From Hymenopus coronatus (lineage: Eukaryota; Arthropoda; Insecta; Mantodea; Hymenopodidae), in assembly GCA_030762935.1 (NCBI GenBank), contig CM060900.1, positions 390,102,632-390,166,631 on the forward strand: a stretch of DNA of 64,000 nucleotides, in the 5' to 3' direction. Positions 34,473-46,875 of this stretch are shown piece after piece. Below the pieces are notes generated by a model. It was given only the letters and a program-made list of their open reading frames with translations. It did no database searches and was not told the DNA's origin. The position numbers and the translations under genes are program-made. Position 1 is the first letter of the stretch. Every line of letters begins with the position of its first letter.

Positions 34473-37319
34473 AAGTATGTTCTACTTTAAAGGACTAGCT
34501 AATATCTTATTTTTATTAAACGAAAGAAGATATGCATAAATGTGTGAATTCTGAATATCGAAAAAGGGATAACCTTGTCTTGAATTTATTTTTAAAATTA
34601 TTCATCTATTCATAAATATATCACAAAGTCATGATGTGAACTCAGACACCCAATAAGTGTGTTATTTGTAGAAATAATTAGGACATTTAAAAAAGAAAAA
34701 TGGGACTAATTCCACCACATGTCCAGCGACACCAACTAAGGGTAGCTAAAGTTCATACAAATCACATTCTTGGTTTGAAGCATAATCACCCAGATTGCAA
34801 TAGGTTCTTGGTTTGGAGCATTTAGCTGATTTAAACCTCATTGTCATCTTGCGTTAACAACACTTGCGATGGTTTCTCCATAAATTCTACTAATGGCATA
34901 CGATAGTTATCTTACACACACATATACTTGTCAATTATAAACACATTCCTTGCAAGAAATTAATATAGAAATTCTCTTCTCCCAAAATAAAATGACTCTG
35001 GCAGTCCTTGTTAACAATCCATTATCCAAAACCGAACTGAAAGGAGTTTGTTTTGCAATTCACTTTTTGTGTGTGGCTTCAATTATATGTGCATTTTGGC
35101 CAATTTAATTGTAAATTGTTGAAGACGCCAACGGATTAGTCTTTGGTGTTGAGTACACCAATGCTCGAAAATAACCCACAAGAAATGTTTGGTAACGTAT
35201 ATAGGCACCCTTCCAAATTATTAGAACAACCTTCGAGGCATTTAACTAGTGTCCACATCAGAACTTGCCACTGTAGGCAAGGAAGGGCGCCAAAAGTTAA
35301 CCTCTTCTCGAGTATTTCTGTTACTCTACTTATAAAAGTCAACGCAAAGGAAAAAGAACCCAAAATCGCGATGGAGTGTACACTGTATTCCAGCTGTCCA
35401 ATTTTGTGCCTGAAAACATAAGGACGTCTAAACTAGCCCACGCAGCTATCAACGCCGGCCCAATCTCCCGCCAAAATAGAAAACAATTGTTCCGTCGAGA
35501 CCAGCCCAATCCCAATAGATCTGAGAGAAGCCTATGTCTTACTACAAGTGAAATCAGTGGTATCACTGTTACTAATATACTGCAGGGCCTGTACCACGGT
35601 AGTTGAAAGGATTTGACCCCCTTACGGGGGAGCGTTGGGACTCCATTTGGGGAACAAGTGTATTACTACCAGTTAGCCTGATGCCGCAGAATGGATGGTG
35701 TCATTGATACGTTCAACTCGTCGTCGACTTAAAAGCTTGGAGCTGTATGGGCAGCAGTTAGTTTCATTTACAATACAAAACAATAGGAAAATGCTGTTAT
35801 ATAGCAAAATATATAGTAATTCATTTCTAGTCTTCCAGGCCTAGCCTGTATGAGTACTCCTGCTTGAATATTAGGATTGCGGTGCTGGACCTCGCCAGCT
35901 TAAGATGAAAGTATTAACAGTAGATATTATATCCATTTTAGCTTCTTTGAAATGTCGGCATGCTGTTCTGATCTTATGAAAATTTTTTGGGTAATGTGAG
36001 GGAATTGGGATGCTTGATCGTTGGGTCTTTCTTCCTCCAGGCGTCCCTTTGGCTTCATAAAAATACTGCACACTTCTCAACATGTCATGTTTGTTGTGAT
36101 GTTGACCTGGATGTTAGATAGTGCTTAGGCCGCTTTCAGCTGTGCCGATCTACTGTAACAAGCATTTTCAGTTTGACGTTGCCTCAAACGCTAGCCCAGA
36201 CCTCCTAAATTAGACGTTACTTGAGGTGCTTCATTATAGCACCAAAGCCCCTGCAGCAAACGGGAAGAAGCCTCTCCTTGAGAGGCACATGTAGGTTTAC
36301 ATATGTGCCTCTATCAGCTTATTTAGCATTATTTGGCCAGTTTACCAATAGGTCTTCATATTGCTCTAATGCATCCTTGACTTGTCCAAAATAAAATTAC
36401 AATTTCTTACGCAGACCACAAAGTTTTAAATTAAGACAAACCATTTCGTATATGAGTTCACGCACAAAACTTATGTAAGCTCGTTATGTGACGCTGTGTG
36501 TTACACCGTCAGAACGTAACAAGTGCCTACTTTTCTTTTACAACCTAATGTGGTCATGTGAGCACACTGGGCAAAATAAAATTATGTTTTGACTCCATAT
36601 ACCTATTTCAAAAATAAATTTCACGTTTCCCCTATAAACTTTAGCTGACTTAAAACTTGGATCGCGAAATAAACTAGGTTTCAAATTAAGTTCGGAAATT
36701 GTTTTCAAGTAAATAGCGTGATTAACATTTGAACAATAATATAAAGCCAAATGAGCCAGCTAGCAAAAAGAGCTGTATAATAGAAAAACATCACCTTTTT
36801 ATGATCCATCTGATCAAGATTGTAGGATCACCAAACATTAATAATCAATATTTTATAACCAAGAATTAGATGAAATTCAGTTTTGGGTAACGGAACAAAG
36901 TTAAGGCAGATATGATGTAAAGTATGCAATGGTTTATCTTCACTCTCAAACTCTTGTACATCCTGTGTAGTATATATTATTGAAGCTTGCCGTTAAAAAT
37001 TACAGTGATCAATGGGTTAATGACTGCTGAATTTATCATTATGACTAATCTTCAATTATGGGCAAGTGCTAATAGGTTAATAACGTTCGAAGATATAAAT
37101 TACTTCGTTCATGGATTTGAAGCAGTTATTGATTATTCTGAAACTATTTGTAAGTGCATTAAATATACTAGTTCAACTAATGACACAGGATTAGAAGTAT
37201 AAAACATGAAATTTGGTAACTCACGTGTGATCAATAATTTCACACATTTTTTATTAGTTATAAAAATTGGTATAATAAAGCTGCAAAAACAAAAGGTTAA
37301 GCTTTAAAGCAAAATATAT
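34473..37319. other. Mixed DNA, no recognised gene
   Basis: At 35110-35660 there is a block with more G+C and opposing ORFs of 70-90 codons on both strands, without motifs. It includes a TATAAAAG at about 35331 and might be part of an old LTR or another transposon. Near 36270-36350 a short hairpin-like AGAGGCACATGTAG..ACATATGTGCCTCT is seen. The rest is AT-rich and featureless. Confidence 0.5.
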
Positions 37320-37735
37320 TTCTATTGCGGACAAACATATTTCCAGAAAGATATCCTACCACAAAATACCCTCCCTCTACGTAGGAAAGTGTTCCTTATC
37401 CTTTGTTTACCTAAAATGACTCAAGAGTTTTAGTTTAATACCACGCGCTTAGGATATATTATGTCAATTGAAATCTATGTTTTGAAGCATCTGGAAATAG
37501 CCAGTTAAGTCCGCTCCATTCTGAATGATGTTTGTGTATCTGGTAAACACAGACAAAATCTTGCTACACAAAAATAAGTGTTCTCATAGAACACAGAAAT
37601 TATGTCAAGTAAAATTGTTGTGGCGTTAACCATTTCCAATGTATTCTTCGTTACGAGTTTGAATATAGCAAGTGAGGCAATCACCCCCACCGATCCAGTG
37701 ATGTAATTCTCAGTTTATACTGTAACATGAAAGCA
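37320..37735 (+). repeat. Dispersed repeat family A, copy 6 (diverged fragment)
   Basis: The middle of the unit is recognisable: AATGACTCAAGAGTTTTAGT, TCTGGAAATAGCC, CTACACAAAAATAAG, TTATGTCAAGTAAAATTG and GGCGTTAACCATTTCCAATG. Both ends are lost and divergence is higher than in copies 1-5. Confidence 0.6.
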
Positions 37736-38349
37736 TCTGGTGCGAATGTTATCTAAGGAAATTCTGTAACATCGGTTAGCATGAGTTAACTTTTTCTGTA
37801 ACTTTGGTTGCGCATTTAGCGAGATGACTAACATGTTACAAAGCGCGTGTTACGCTTTAAAGGTATACATATTAAATGAAGAGCACTGTTCCCTCGTACA
37901 CCTACTATATGTAAATTGAAACATTGGCTATTTAGAATCAATAGTCTATAGGCTATTTGACTGTATAGATATTCCTTTCTGCGTTAAAAGAGTAAAGAGT
38001 TTCAGAACTTTATCGGGTTATTTCAGATTAAAACCCGCCAGTGGACGACTGGCGAGAGAGGCCTTTGCTTAAGCTGCCCTGCTTATCAGCGGAGAAGATG
38101 AGAGGGTCGCACTCATTGCGAGGGGTCAAAGAAGGTTGGTAACACCAGTTTTCCATTGGCACCTTTTACTTTTAAATATCCCCGTTGACTTCTGCAAATC
38201 TTTAACGCACGAAAGGATACATGCACACATCAAATACGGAACAGTCGGGTCAGCTGGAATACGGTGAAAGCTTACATCTTTCAATACATTTTGAAGTACG
38301 CAAATACAGATGTGCGAATCTATGTTATAAGAGTGATTATGTTTGGGCA
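37736..38349. other. Mixed DNA with a short dispersed repeat
   Basis: At 38172-38245 GCACGAAAGGATA and CACATCAAATACGG match the repeat at 716-800. AAACCCGCCAGTGG at 38032-38045 is the complement of a word at 29445-29460. No gene is seen. Confidence 0.5.
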
Positions 38350-38690
38350 GGGGCCTAGGAAATTCTTATCCGGCGATAGTAGAAATCCTCCCGAACTAGG
38401 CCCGCCGCAAAGGTATAAATGTTATGTGCGATTAGATCCCAACAAGAAACAGGACTACCAAGAGAATAGCATGTTAATGTGAATAATGATAAATGAAATC
38501 GATGGAATGATGATCCAAAAATCTCGGTGTCCATGGAGCTTAAAATTTTTGGACATTCGTCTTGTCTGGGTAAGGGAAAACCCCGAATAAACCTTATCCG
38601 AGTAATACACCCTAAGTCAGATTCGAACTCGCGACCTCTTGAATGTGAGACAGCCACTGCCGAGGTGGGCTGCGAATATAGGCATTTAGC
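38350..38690 (-). mobile_element. tRNA-derived SINE family K
   Basis: The minus-strand head reads ACCTCGGCAGTGGCTGTCTC (A box), then GTCGCGAGTTCGAATCTGAC (near-consensus B box). The body has ATTCGGGGTTTTCCCTTACC and runs for another 200 bp towards 38350. No other copy is seen in this window. The acceptor stem is not paired, so it is not a tRNA gene. Confidence 0.65.
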
Positions 38691-41600
38691 CAAATACGAT
38701 ATCTTCATTTAACTTCGGAACATCATGATCCGGTGTAGTTAAGTGGCAATTCTCCCCATGCAGCTCTGTATCTCTCCCTTCTCCATTGTTTCATGAGTAC
38801 CGATCCTGCGCATTGCCTTTTGTCATTCCATCAAATTCTATTGATACTTCGTTTCTCACTATCAATATACAGGATGCTCCTAAATTTATTTACCCACTTC
38901 ACAAAGTTTTACGGAGCACTTTGTTTGCTTCTCACTCTCAAATAGTGGGAACTATTTATGTTCGATATTCTTTACAGAGGGCTATACTCTGATGGACAAC
39001 CATAAATGAATCTGCAATCCTTGCACAGCGTAAGTGTAGCAGTCTCATATTCAGCAGGTGTTGTTAAACATGCTTTTAATAGTCCCTTGGGAGAGTTGGA
39101 ATTTATGCTCCTTAGAGATAGTGAATGAGCATAACTTTAGTTGAAAGTTATTATTCATCTTGCTGTCCAGATCTGAATGTTATTATTACCTTGTGATAAC
39201 CACAAACATCATACAGAGAATATTTTCAATATTACGGATGTATTTAAAATAATATCCAATAAAACATTAATTTTAAGAATAAATGTTTGTACTCTGCAAT
39301 ATTTGTTACTTAATTTCCTAATTTACATATTTGTTGATATTATTGCAATTTCAAATTATCAGTAACTTAAATAAAAATGTGAATCTTCATTTACTTCGCA
39401 GATAATGATTTCAACCCAAAATAAATACTTGTGCACAAAATTTAGATCCTTGGTGCAGGTGTGATATCACTCAATGTAATTCCTTGACGCCTAAATATCA
39501 CAGAAGCACCGCAAGAAAGTAGACAAAATAGGAATAGGAAAGGACAATACCACAAGTAAATATGTGAGAAACCCACAAATGACTCCTAAGACAAAGGAAG
39601 GGTGACGTCACTGTGCAAAGGTACAGCGATTGGCATGTACATTCATAACACTAAATTGAATTTTTAGTAGAATTCCTAAAGGTTGGGACCACAACAATTA
39701 AGGCATCGTCTGAAATCTACTCCTTGAGATATAACCGCATACAAAAGTCTAGTGGAGCCTCTGATAATTAAAAGAATATCACTGATTGTAGTAAAATGAC
39801 CAGGAAATACTGTATGGATGATAACTCAAATTTACATCTGAAACAAGTACATATTTGTATACATAGATGAAAATGCAACTGAACTTAAACCACAACCAAA
39901 CAGACAAAACAGTAGATCTGTACCGACAATCCTGGTTAATATTTCACAATTCCTTATTCCAAAACTTTTCTAAAACCAGTGGTTGCAGAGGGCATATTTC
40001 AGTGTGGAAAAAGAAACTTACACATTATTCCATAATGTTAAACTATTAATGGCTAACGGTACATGACTGCTAATTTTTAGTTTTAAAGAAATCTGGGGAT
40101 AATCTGCTGAAATATTCAATATGATCAATGGTAATTTTGATGCAGGATTGTGCAAAAACTTATACTGCATTATCAAGTATTGGCCTCATTAAAGAGTGCA
40201 TCACCAGTGCTTGAATTAATTGGCTAGAAAACTTATCCGATATTAATAGCATGTGTTCTATCCATAGAATCGTGCCTTCAGACAACCCAGACACGCAATA
40301 GGGAGCAATTAGTCGCTAGAGTGCAAGAAAAATATTATGCTATCGACGAATAACACGAATTTGGTGCAGTGGCTCTACACAAAGTAATGTGATATACATT
40401 ACATAAATATATGGCGTTTCGAATAACGCCTAAACAATTTCTTTAAGTAAACCGAAACTAATTTCAATTTTAAAACCCAATTCTGTGTGAGAATATTTCG
40501 GACCACACTCCGGAAAGCCCCACAAGAATATACTATTCTGTAGATCCCTCAGTACAGTCTGAGTTTTCAAAATCTTGATAGAGTTATCTTCCGCGGTCGT
40601 TTTGTGGGTTAAAACTCGTGTCAAAATCACGTTCCTTCAATACTTTAATAATAGAAACATGAAGTATTTGTCAAGCGGAACGGCCTTGCTGTGCTTAGTC
40701 GTTTCTCTGATAAGTATGACTTGAAAATTATCTCTGTTTAGATAAATGATCTATCAGCTCAGGGCTAAAACATGTATACCCACTGCACGCTGAAAAGGAA
40801 AGTACCTATAAAGTGAAACGAAGATGAAGAATAAAAGGAAACTAAGGGAGGGATACAAAAGAAAAACTACAGCAAACATGTAATGCAAAAGTAACAGTGA
40901 AGAGGTTCTTTGCCACTGTTTAGTTTGCTACTTAAACCCTACACACGTATAGTTCATCAGTGTTATCATAATTGGCAGGGCTGCCAATGAATGCCGATGT
41001 CATAATCTGTCTACTTCCTTCTGTATATCACGTTGCTACCAGTCACCCAGAACAAGGGTGCTCGGTTAAGCTCCGCTTCTTTTATATCCTTTCTTTCCAA
41101 AAGTATTCTTACTATATGAGTTTTCTTTGCTTTTTTCAGTTATCTTCTTTTTTCTATTTGGGGCTGATGCACACTGGTAGAAGTGAACATATATACGCAT
41201 GCTACATAGAGAGCCATTTACGGAGAAACAAACACCAATTGTATTCGCGAGGCGAGCCTGGAAATCACAGTTGCTCAACTCGGAGATGTAGGAGAGTTTG
41301 CCTTCAAAATATTAAGACTCGAATCCAAGTTGAAGTTGGGGTGAACAGTCTGGATACTGATTTTTAGGTTTAACCTGTTGATAATAATAAAACACATTTT
41401 GAATAACTCCGAACTAAATGGGTCCCGTTTAGTTTGAATCATGTGCCACCTTACATATTCATCGTGTATGCAGATATGGACGATTAGAAGGGGCGTTAGA
41501 AATCAGCACTACTAAGGACTTTCCCGAGCATAGCTCGGGCCGGCAACATTTAGTGCTATGACCGGGGCTCAGATCAAGTACTTCGGTTTTGTTTGTTGAT

Positions 41601-41739
41601 GCAACATTTTTGTATTACCATGAGTGCATTTTCCTTGAAAATTTAGCTTTTTATTTATGGAAATAGGCTTCCTGAGAGATGTCAGTAAAGTGATTAGAGT
41701 TTTAACACATTGGTACAGATAGAGCGACACTGAAAAATT
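38691..41739. other. AT-rich DNA, no recognised gene
   Basis: This is about 3 kb without a supported feature. The plus ORF 40972-41367 (131 codons) is the longest frame here, but it has no motif and changes composition half-way, so I treat it as chance. A perfect hairpin, CCCGAGCATAGCTCGGG, lies at about 41524-41540. Confidence 0.5.
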
Positions 41740-41815
41740 CAGTGCTACTGCCGTGATTTGAACCACGGATCTCCCGGTCTCTTGCTTAAACCACTGACCT
41801 ACTATGGAAACCTGT
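41740..41815 (-). mobile_element. tRNA-derived SINE family H, copy 1
   Basis: The minus strand reads AGTAGGTCAGTGGTTTAAGC (A box) and CCGTGGTTCAAATCACGG (B box arm), then CAGTAGCACTGAATTTTTCA. It lies head-to-head with copy 2. Confidence 0.65.
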
Positions 41816-41844
41816 CGACACGGCATTAAATTCCTCATCTGACT

Positions 41845-41945
41845 CGCATGTCTCCCGGTAACTGGTTAGAGCGACCGGTTAAAGACCGGGCTCAAATCCC
41901 GGCTGTGGCATTGAATGTTTCAGTCCGACTCCAGCTATTCAACTA
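41845..41945 (+). mobile_element. tRNA-derived SINE family H, copy 2
   Basis: The head reads CCCGGTAACTGGTTAGAGCG, the B box CCGGGCTCAAATCCCGGC, and the body GCATTGAATGTTTCAGTCCG matches copy 1 in opposite orientation about 30 bp away. It fits a SINE better than a tRNA gene. Confidence 0.65.
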
Positions 41946-42375
41946 CTGTGCTCCATATGACTCGTGTGTAAAAACAATTAAATTGTCAACACAAGCTCAC
42001 TGATGTAGCGACTGTTATACTGAGAGCGCTTTTCGCCTCAAAAAGAAACGTGATGTACTGATATGTGTTTCTGAACAGATTTTAGTGATTAGAGTTGATT
42101 GTGACCCAATCGTTTTCTAATGTTTCTGATAACTTTGTAACTGCGCTACCGTGAACGCTTTGCATTCAAAAAGAAGCTTTTAGTGTATAAAAATATGGTT
42201 TTCGTGGAGATTTAACTGAAGAGACTGGATTTTCAATCAATTATTGAACAATTTCACTGATAACCTCATGTGAGTTTACAGAAAAAAAAAAAAATACGAT
42301 AGGAACTGTCCACTGCACTCTTTGGAAATCAACCCACTTTGTGTAGTAAAATAAGTTCCACAAAAAATACTGTAC
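41946..42375. other. AT-rich spacer
   Basis: No feature beyond a short A-run at 42282-42294. Confidence 0.5.
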
Positions 42376-42760
42376 AGAAATGTCGTGGCAGAGTGGTTAA
42401 ACCGTTCACCTTTCACTTAGGTGAACCGGGTTCAATCCAGGTATCCGCATGCGTTATTTGTAACGAATGCAGAAGCCAGTCCCTACGGCCGCGCTCGCTA
42501 AAGTGGTTCGCTTTGGTGCTTCTTGGCATAGTGGATCGTGGGTTCGAGTCTCGCTTTGGGTATGGGTGTTTATGTTTGTGTATCGGAGTAAACACAGAAG
42601 AACGGTAACACTGAAGAAGGTTAGGAAATTGGAGAAAGGTATACAGCGCCGGAGTAACAAAAAAAAAAAAACATCTGGGCGGGAATTCTCCGGTTTCCCA
42701 GCCATTCATTCCCCAATTTTTCGACTTCATTTCATATCGTCCAGTTCCTCGCTCTCAGCC
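42376..42760 (+). mobile_element. tRNA-derived SINE family C, copy 4, interrupted by an E copy
   Basis: The head GTGGCAGAGTGGTTAAACCG and B box GGTGAACCGGGTTCAATCC (42378-42440) are followed by the start of the C body. After the E insertion the C body resumes at about 42673 with TCTGGGCGGG, TTCTCCGGTTTCCCAGCC and ATTCATTCCCC. The order shows the C element was there first. Confidence 0.7.
42465..42672 (+). mobile_element. tRNA-derived SINE family E, copy 2 (inside a C SINE)
   Basis: The head reads CGCTCGCTAAAGTGGTTCGC and GGTGCTTCTTGGCATAGTGG, the B box GTGGGTTCGAGTCTCGC, then a GTTTATGTTTGTGTATC body and a 14-base A tail at 42659-42672. The pure A tail suggests a relatively recent insertion. 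A target duplication could not be fixed by eye. Confidence 0.75.
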
Positions 42761-43074
42761 CTGGACCTTACATCCAATCCGTAATCAGCTGCTACTCAAC
42801 CGGCATCTGCCCCCCCAGTAAATTTGGTGGTGCAAGTCATCATAGGTGAGGAAGAAATACTTAGTAATAAATACATAATTTCTAAGTACCAACACTTCTT
42901 GAAAAACAAAAACAATACGAATGACTAAGATCTTTACTTCAGCTTCCAGGCATTTTGTAACACTAGAGCCAAACTTCTACAAGTTGCAAGAGGATTTTCG
43001 AACGCATAATATTGATAATGTCGTTGAGGGTTAACAATACTTGTACTGTGATCATTAAGCAGAAGTAGCGTGTA
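42761..43074. other. AT-rich spacer
   Basis: Nothing is recognised in this stretch. Confidence 0.5.
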
Positions 43075-43835
43075 AATTCCGGCTTTATGAGACACTGGAA
43101 GTAAAATTTTGACTATAACCCGTAAAAACAATCCAAAATTGATTTTTATGATAAATAGTTGTTGGAACGTCTAAGCGTCTATAGAGAACCATCATTTATA
43201 TGTCCTCCTATTACTTCAGACTCTACAGACATTTAAAAATGGTACAACATACCGGATTCCTAGCATATTATCTCAATAAACTGTTATTTTTTCAACACTA
43301 CATTTTTACAAATTCAAAATGTTCCGCATGTCTAAATTTTTTATTTAATTTCCCATAATGTGGAGATATTATTTTAATATCACAAAGAAAAGAATTATCC
43401 TAACACCAATATTGCTTTTTCTAAAAATATATTTTTATAAAAAAAAGTATTAATTTTAGGAATTAAAATTTATAGCATTTAAAAACTATAATAATTCAGC
43501 AACAATAGTTATTCAAGTTTTTGTGTGTGATTTAAAAGTACAACTCAGAAAATTATGTTCTCAAATTTTGAATACTCGTGGAATCTTTTAATCATGTAAC
43601 ATACGCATAACAACATTTATAAAATAACATATATATATATATATGTAAATATATATATATATATATAATGCTCTTGCAAGTTATTTGTCCAGTTTGAATG
43701 AAATTTAGTACTCGTATTAACAGAATTGCAATCACAATAAAACTTTCAAAAAAAAACTATAAAAAAATATATAAATTGAAATTTCACTTCCGGTGTCCCA
43801 TTAATGCTGTGGATCTATTTTCGCACTTTGAGTCA
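43075..43835 (+). repeat. Dispersed repeat family B, copy 2
   Basis: It is the counterpart of 825-1435: AGTAAAATTTTGACT at the start, TTCAAAATGTTCCGCATGTC in the middle, and AATGAAATTTAGTACTCG with AATCACAATAAAACTTTC near the end, closing with CACTTCCGGTGTCCC. It carries an (AT)n insertion at 43628-43668. Confidence 0.65.
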
Positions 43836-44129
43836 AGAGACCGCATCTGCAAGTGTATGTGCCAAAATGTATGTTATTGACTGTGAATATAAGTTCGATT
43901 TTGTTATAGGATGTCATTGGTTAATTACAGTACTGTATTTTAAAGGCCCTCCGAGTTTTTGAGTTTTCTCATAAGGTTTTCAGAGATGTTTCATAACTTA
44001 TAGGGACGAAAAGTATCCAGAACACGTTTTTTCTTCGTTTTATAACTTGTTGAACTTTAGCTCTTAACTGAAAGTGATCGTGTTTTTTTCTACAGTAGGA
44101 AGGCGTTTTCATTTTTTAAAAGTCTTATA
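43836..44129. other. AT-rich spacer
   Basis: Nothing is recognised in this stretch. Confidence 0.5.
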
Positions 44130-44300
44130 GTGTTTAACGCCCGTTTTTACGCAAGCGAAGACACTGATGTATCATGGAATGAAGATGGAGCACATGTGGA
44201 ATGCGATGGTGAGGGTAATTAGAGAAGACCCGCTCTTCTGACGCTTGACCTCCCACAAGCGGTCGTGTGGGATCGAACCGAGCCTCCTTGGCGAGATGCT
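44130..44300 (-). mobile_element. tRNA-derived SINE family C, copy 5 (fragment)
   Basis: Plus-strand words GTGTTTAACGCCCG, ATGGAATGAAGATGGAGCAC and GTGGAATGCGATG match copy 3. A decayed B box (GGGATCGAACCGAGCC) lies at 44270-44285. Confidence 0.65.
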
Positions 44301-44555
44301 TTTACTGACGGTAAGTTTTGTTCTTACGATTTACGACTATAATGCAATCTTTACTCCACTGGAGAATGGTTTAAAGTTGTAACTTGGCGCTATTTTTGAC
44401 ATACTGTAATGTGTAGATTTCTGGATAAACCTGTTACATTTTATAATTATTTCGTCAATAACATTATGAGGAAAGTTTGAAGTTGTAATTGAAACCTCCT
44501 GTGTGGCCGCATGGTATTGTATTGCAATCTGCTTTATCAAAATTCGTTGTCAGTT

Positions 44556-44725
44556 TGGGTGGCTCAGTTGTTTAGGCTGTGGCTTCCAGACTTCAAGGTT
44601 CAAGGCTGGACAGTGCCATGTCATTAGATTTCCTGATGTGTAAGGGAGCTCCTCTGAGATAAAATTCCCAAACACTGGGAACGCTGATATGATCCTCATA
44701 TTTGGCAGTATCATTAGCAAATAAA
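44556..44725 (+). mobile_element. tRNA-derived SINE-like sequence I, copy 2
   Basis: The head is GGGTGGCTCAGTTGTTTAGG and the B-box-like part CAAGGTTCAAGGCTGG. The body runs to an AGCAAATAAAAAAC tail. The head resembles copy 1 at 17918. Confidence 0.5.
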
Positions 44726-44802
44726 AAACGTTTGTGCAATTTTGATGCTCATTTTTGGAGAAGTGGGGGTATTCTGAAGAGTTACATTCAACGCAGTCAC
44801 TC

Positions 44803-44945
44803 CTCCTCATCCTACTACTACTACTACTAATAATAATAAAAATAATAATAGCTATAATAATAAAAATAGCTATAATAATAATAATAGCTATAATAATAAT
44901 AATAGCTATAAAAATAATAATAGCTATAATAATAATAGCTATAAA

Positions 44946-44976
<31 letters not shown>

Positions 44977-45910
44977 GCTATAAAAATAATAATAATAATA
45001 GCTATAAAAATAATAATAATAATAGCTATAAAAATAATAATAGCTATAAAAATAATAATAGCTATAAAAATAATAATAGCTATAAAAATAATAATAGCTA
45101 TAAAAATAATAATAGCTATAAAATAATAATAGCAATAAAAATAATAATAACAATAACAATAATAATAGCTATAATAATAATAATAATAATAATAGCAATA
45201 GCAATAATAATAGCAATAATAATAGCAATAATAATAGCAATAATAATAGCAATAATAATAATAATAATAATAATAGCAATAATAATAGCAATAATAATAA
45301 TAATAATAGCAATAATAATAATAAATTATAATAATAATAAATTATAATAATAATAAATTATAATAATAGTAAATTATAATAATAGTAAATTATAATAATA
45401 GTAAATTATAATAATAATAAATTATAATAATAGTAAATTATAATAATAATAAATTATAATAATAATAAATTATAATAATAATAGCTATAATAATAATAAT
45501 TTATAATAATAAATTATAATAATAATAATAGCTATAATAATAATAATAATAGCTATAATAATAATAATAATAACTATAATGATGATAATAATAATAATAG
45601 ATCTAATAATAACAATAATAATAATAACAATAATATTAATAACAACAATATTAATAACAACAATATTAATAACAACAATAATAACAACAATAATAACAAC
45701 AATAATAACAACAATATTAATAAGAATAATAAGAATAACAATAATAACAATAATAAGAATAACAATAATAATAACAATAATAATAACAATAATAATAACA
45801 ATAATAGCTATAATAATAGCTATAATAATAGCTATAATAATAGCTATAATAATAGCTATAATAATAATTACAATAACAATAATAATACCACAACCACCAA
45901 TGATGATGAT
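44803..45910. repeat. 1.1-kb AAT-based higher-order tandem array
   Basis: Successive blocks have different units. 44940-45125 has an 18-bp unit TAGCTATAAAAATAATAA repeated about eight times. 45160-45320 has 12-bp units with AGCAATAATAAT. 45320-45480 has units of about 16 bp with AATTATAATAATAATA. 45640-45715 has AACAACAATATTAAT three times, then AACAACAATAAT. 45795-45870 has TAGCTATAATAA five times. All derive from AAT with TAGC, C or G variants. The 179-codon and 123-codon ORFs here are artefacts. Confidence 0.95.
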
Positions 45911-46875
45911 GATATAGGGAAAATAATCACTCTTTATAAATCCTCCATTTATAGAAATCTCATAAGCTACGAGAGTATGGACTTGACTCCTATTGAACTG
46001 TGTGTCATGAGTACCATGACCCAAACTAAAATTAAGCTTCTAAAGTTGCAATGGTATATTAGCTCGCTGTGTATTTTATTAGTTTAATTACCATCTTTGC
46101 ATAGGTTTTATATTGCAAATATCTGATTCAGTATTCAAAACTGATTGTAGAACCAAAATCTTAGGGCGAAGACATTGCTATTGTGCACGCCAAGGTTACT
46201 TTCTTAGTTAATGCTAGTAACACAATAGCCTTTGTAGAGATTTTTAGCGCATTAGAGATATACGTAACGGGGTAATTTTTAGAGAAATGTTTGTCCCCTA
46301 AAGATCAGCAGCTAGGGACTTTTTCATTATAAAGAGCGGTCACGCGAGTTGAATACAAAGAACTTACAAAGTTAGTCACGTGACAACGTTATTTTCGCGC
46401 TTCTTTTCAGCCATTCAGAAATAAGTTCAATATTGGATATTTTAGGTATTTAAGTGATGCGCTTACAAGGAATCAGGTTATTGTGTTGGCGATTATTGTT
46501 GCTGTTGATTCTGCATGATATACGCGTGATGTTGCACGTGGTACGCTATAGGCTGTATGTTGTATGTACGTTGTATGTAATGTTATTACGCGAGAAATTG
46601 TAGTTAACGCACGAGTCGATTGTTGCGTAAGGAAAGTACGCAGTGATTAACGATGGCCATCGAAACAAGAACTTAGTAAATAGCAGAAAATATCACTAGG
46701 TATTAATATTTCTACGTCTTCAAGAATTACTATGTTGGGAATTGCTCGTAGGATTAGTGCCTCAACAAGCAACAAAGGAGAATAAAAATTTTCATTTAGT
46801 GGAATCTTAAGTGAAGACTTCTATTTTTAAGTCTACCCCGTTTTACATACCCCAGTCATTCTTTCTCCCCCTCAG
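45911..46875. other. Unique DNA upstream of a candidate exon
   Basis: 46330-46870 is less AT-rich and rich in TGTATG/TACG words. The last 25 bases form an excellent polypyrimidine tract (ATTCTTTCTCCCCCTCAG). No second exon is found. A solo LTR was considered and not supported. Confidence 0.45.

Noticed and set aside
40972..41367. 131-codon plus ORF
   Set aside because: No motif, composition shifts half-way, and no splice or promoter context.
42339..42784. Four overlapping ORFs of 83-105 codons on both strands
   Set aside because: All lie over the nested C/E SINE pair and include its A tail; no motif.
44755..45159. ORFs of 123 and 110 codons on both strands
   Set aside because: Poly-Ile/Lys and poly-Tyr/Leu translations of the tandem array.
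45485..46024. 179-codon minus ORF, one of the longest after the retrotransposon and gag-shadow frames
   Set aside because: It is almost pure Ile/Val/Ala from the AAT array; low-complexity translation, not a gene.
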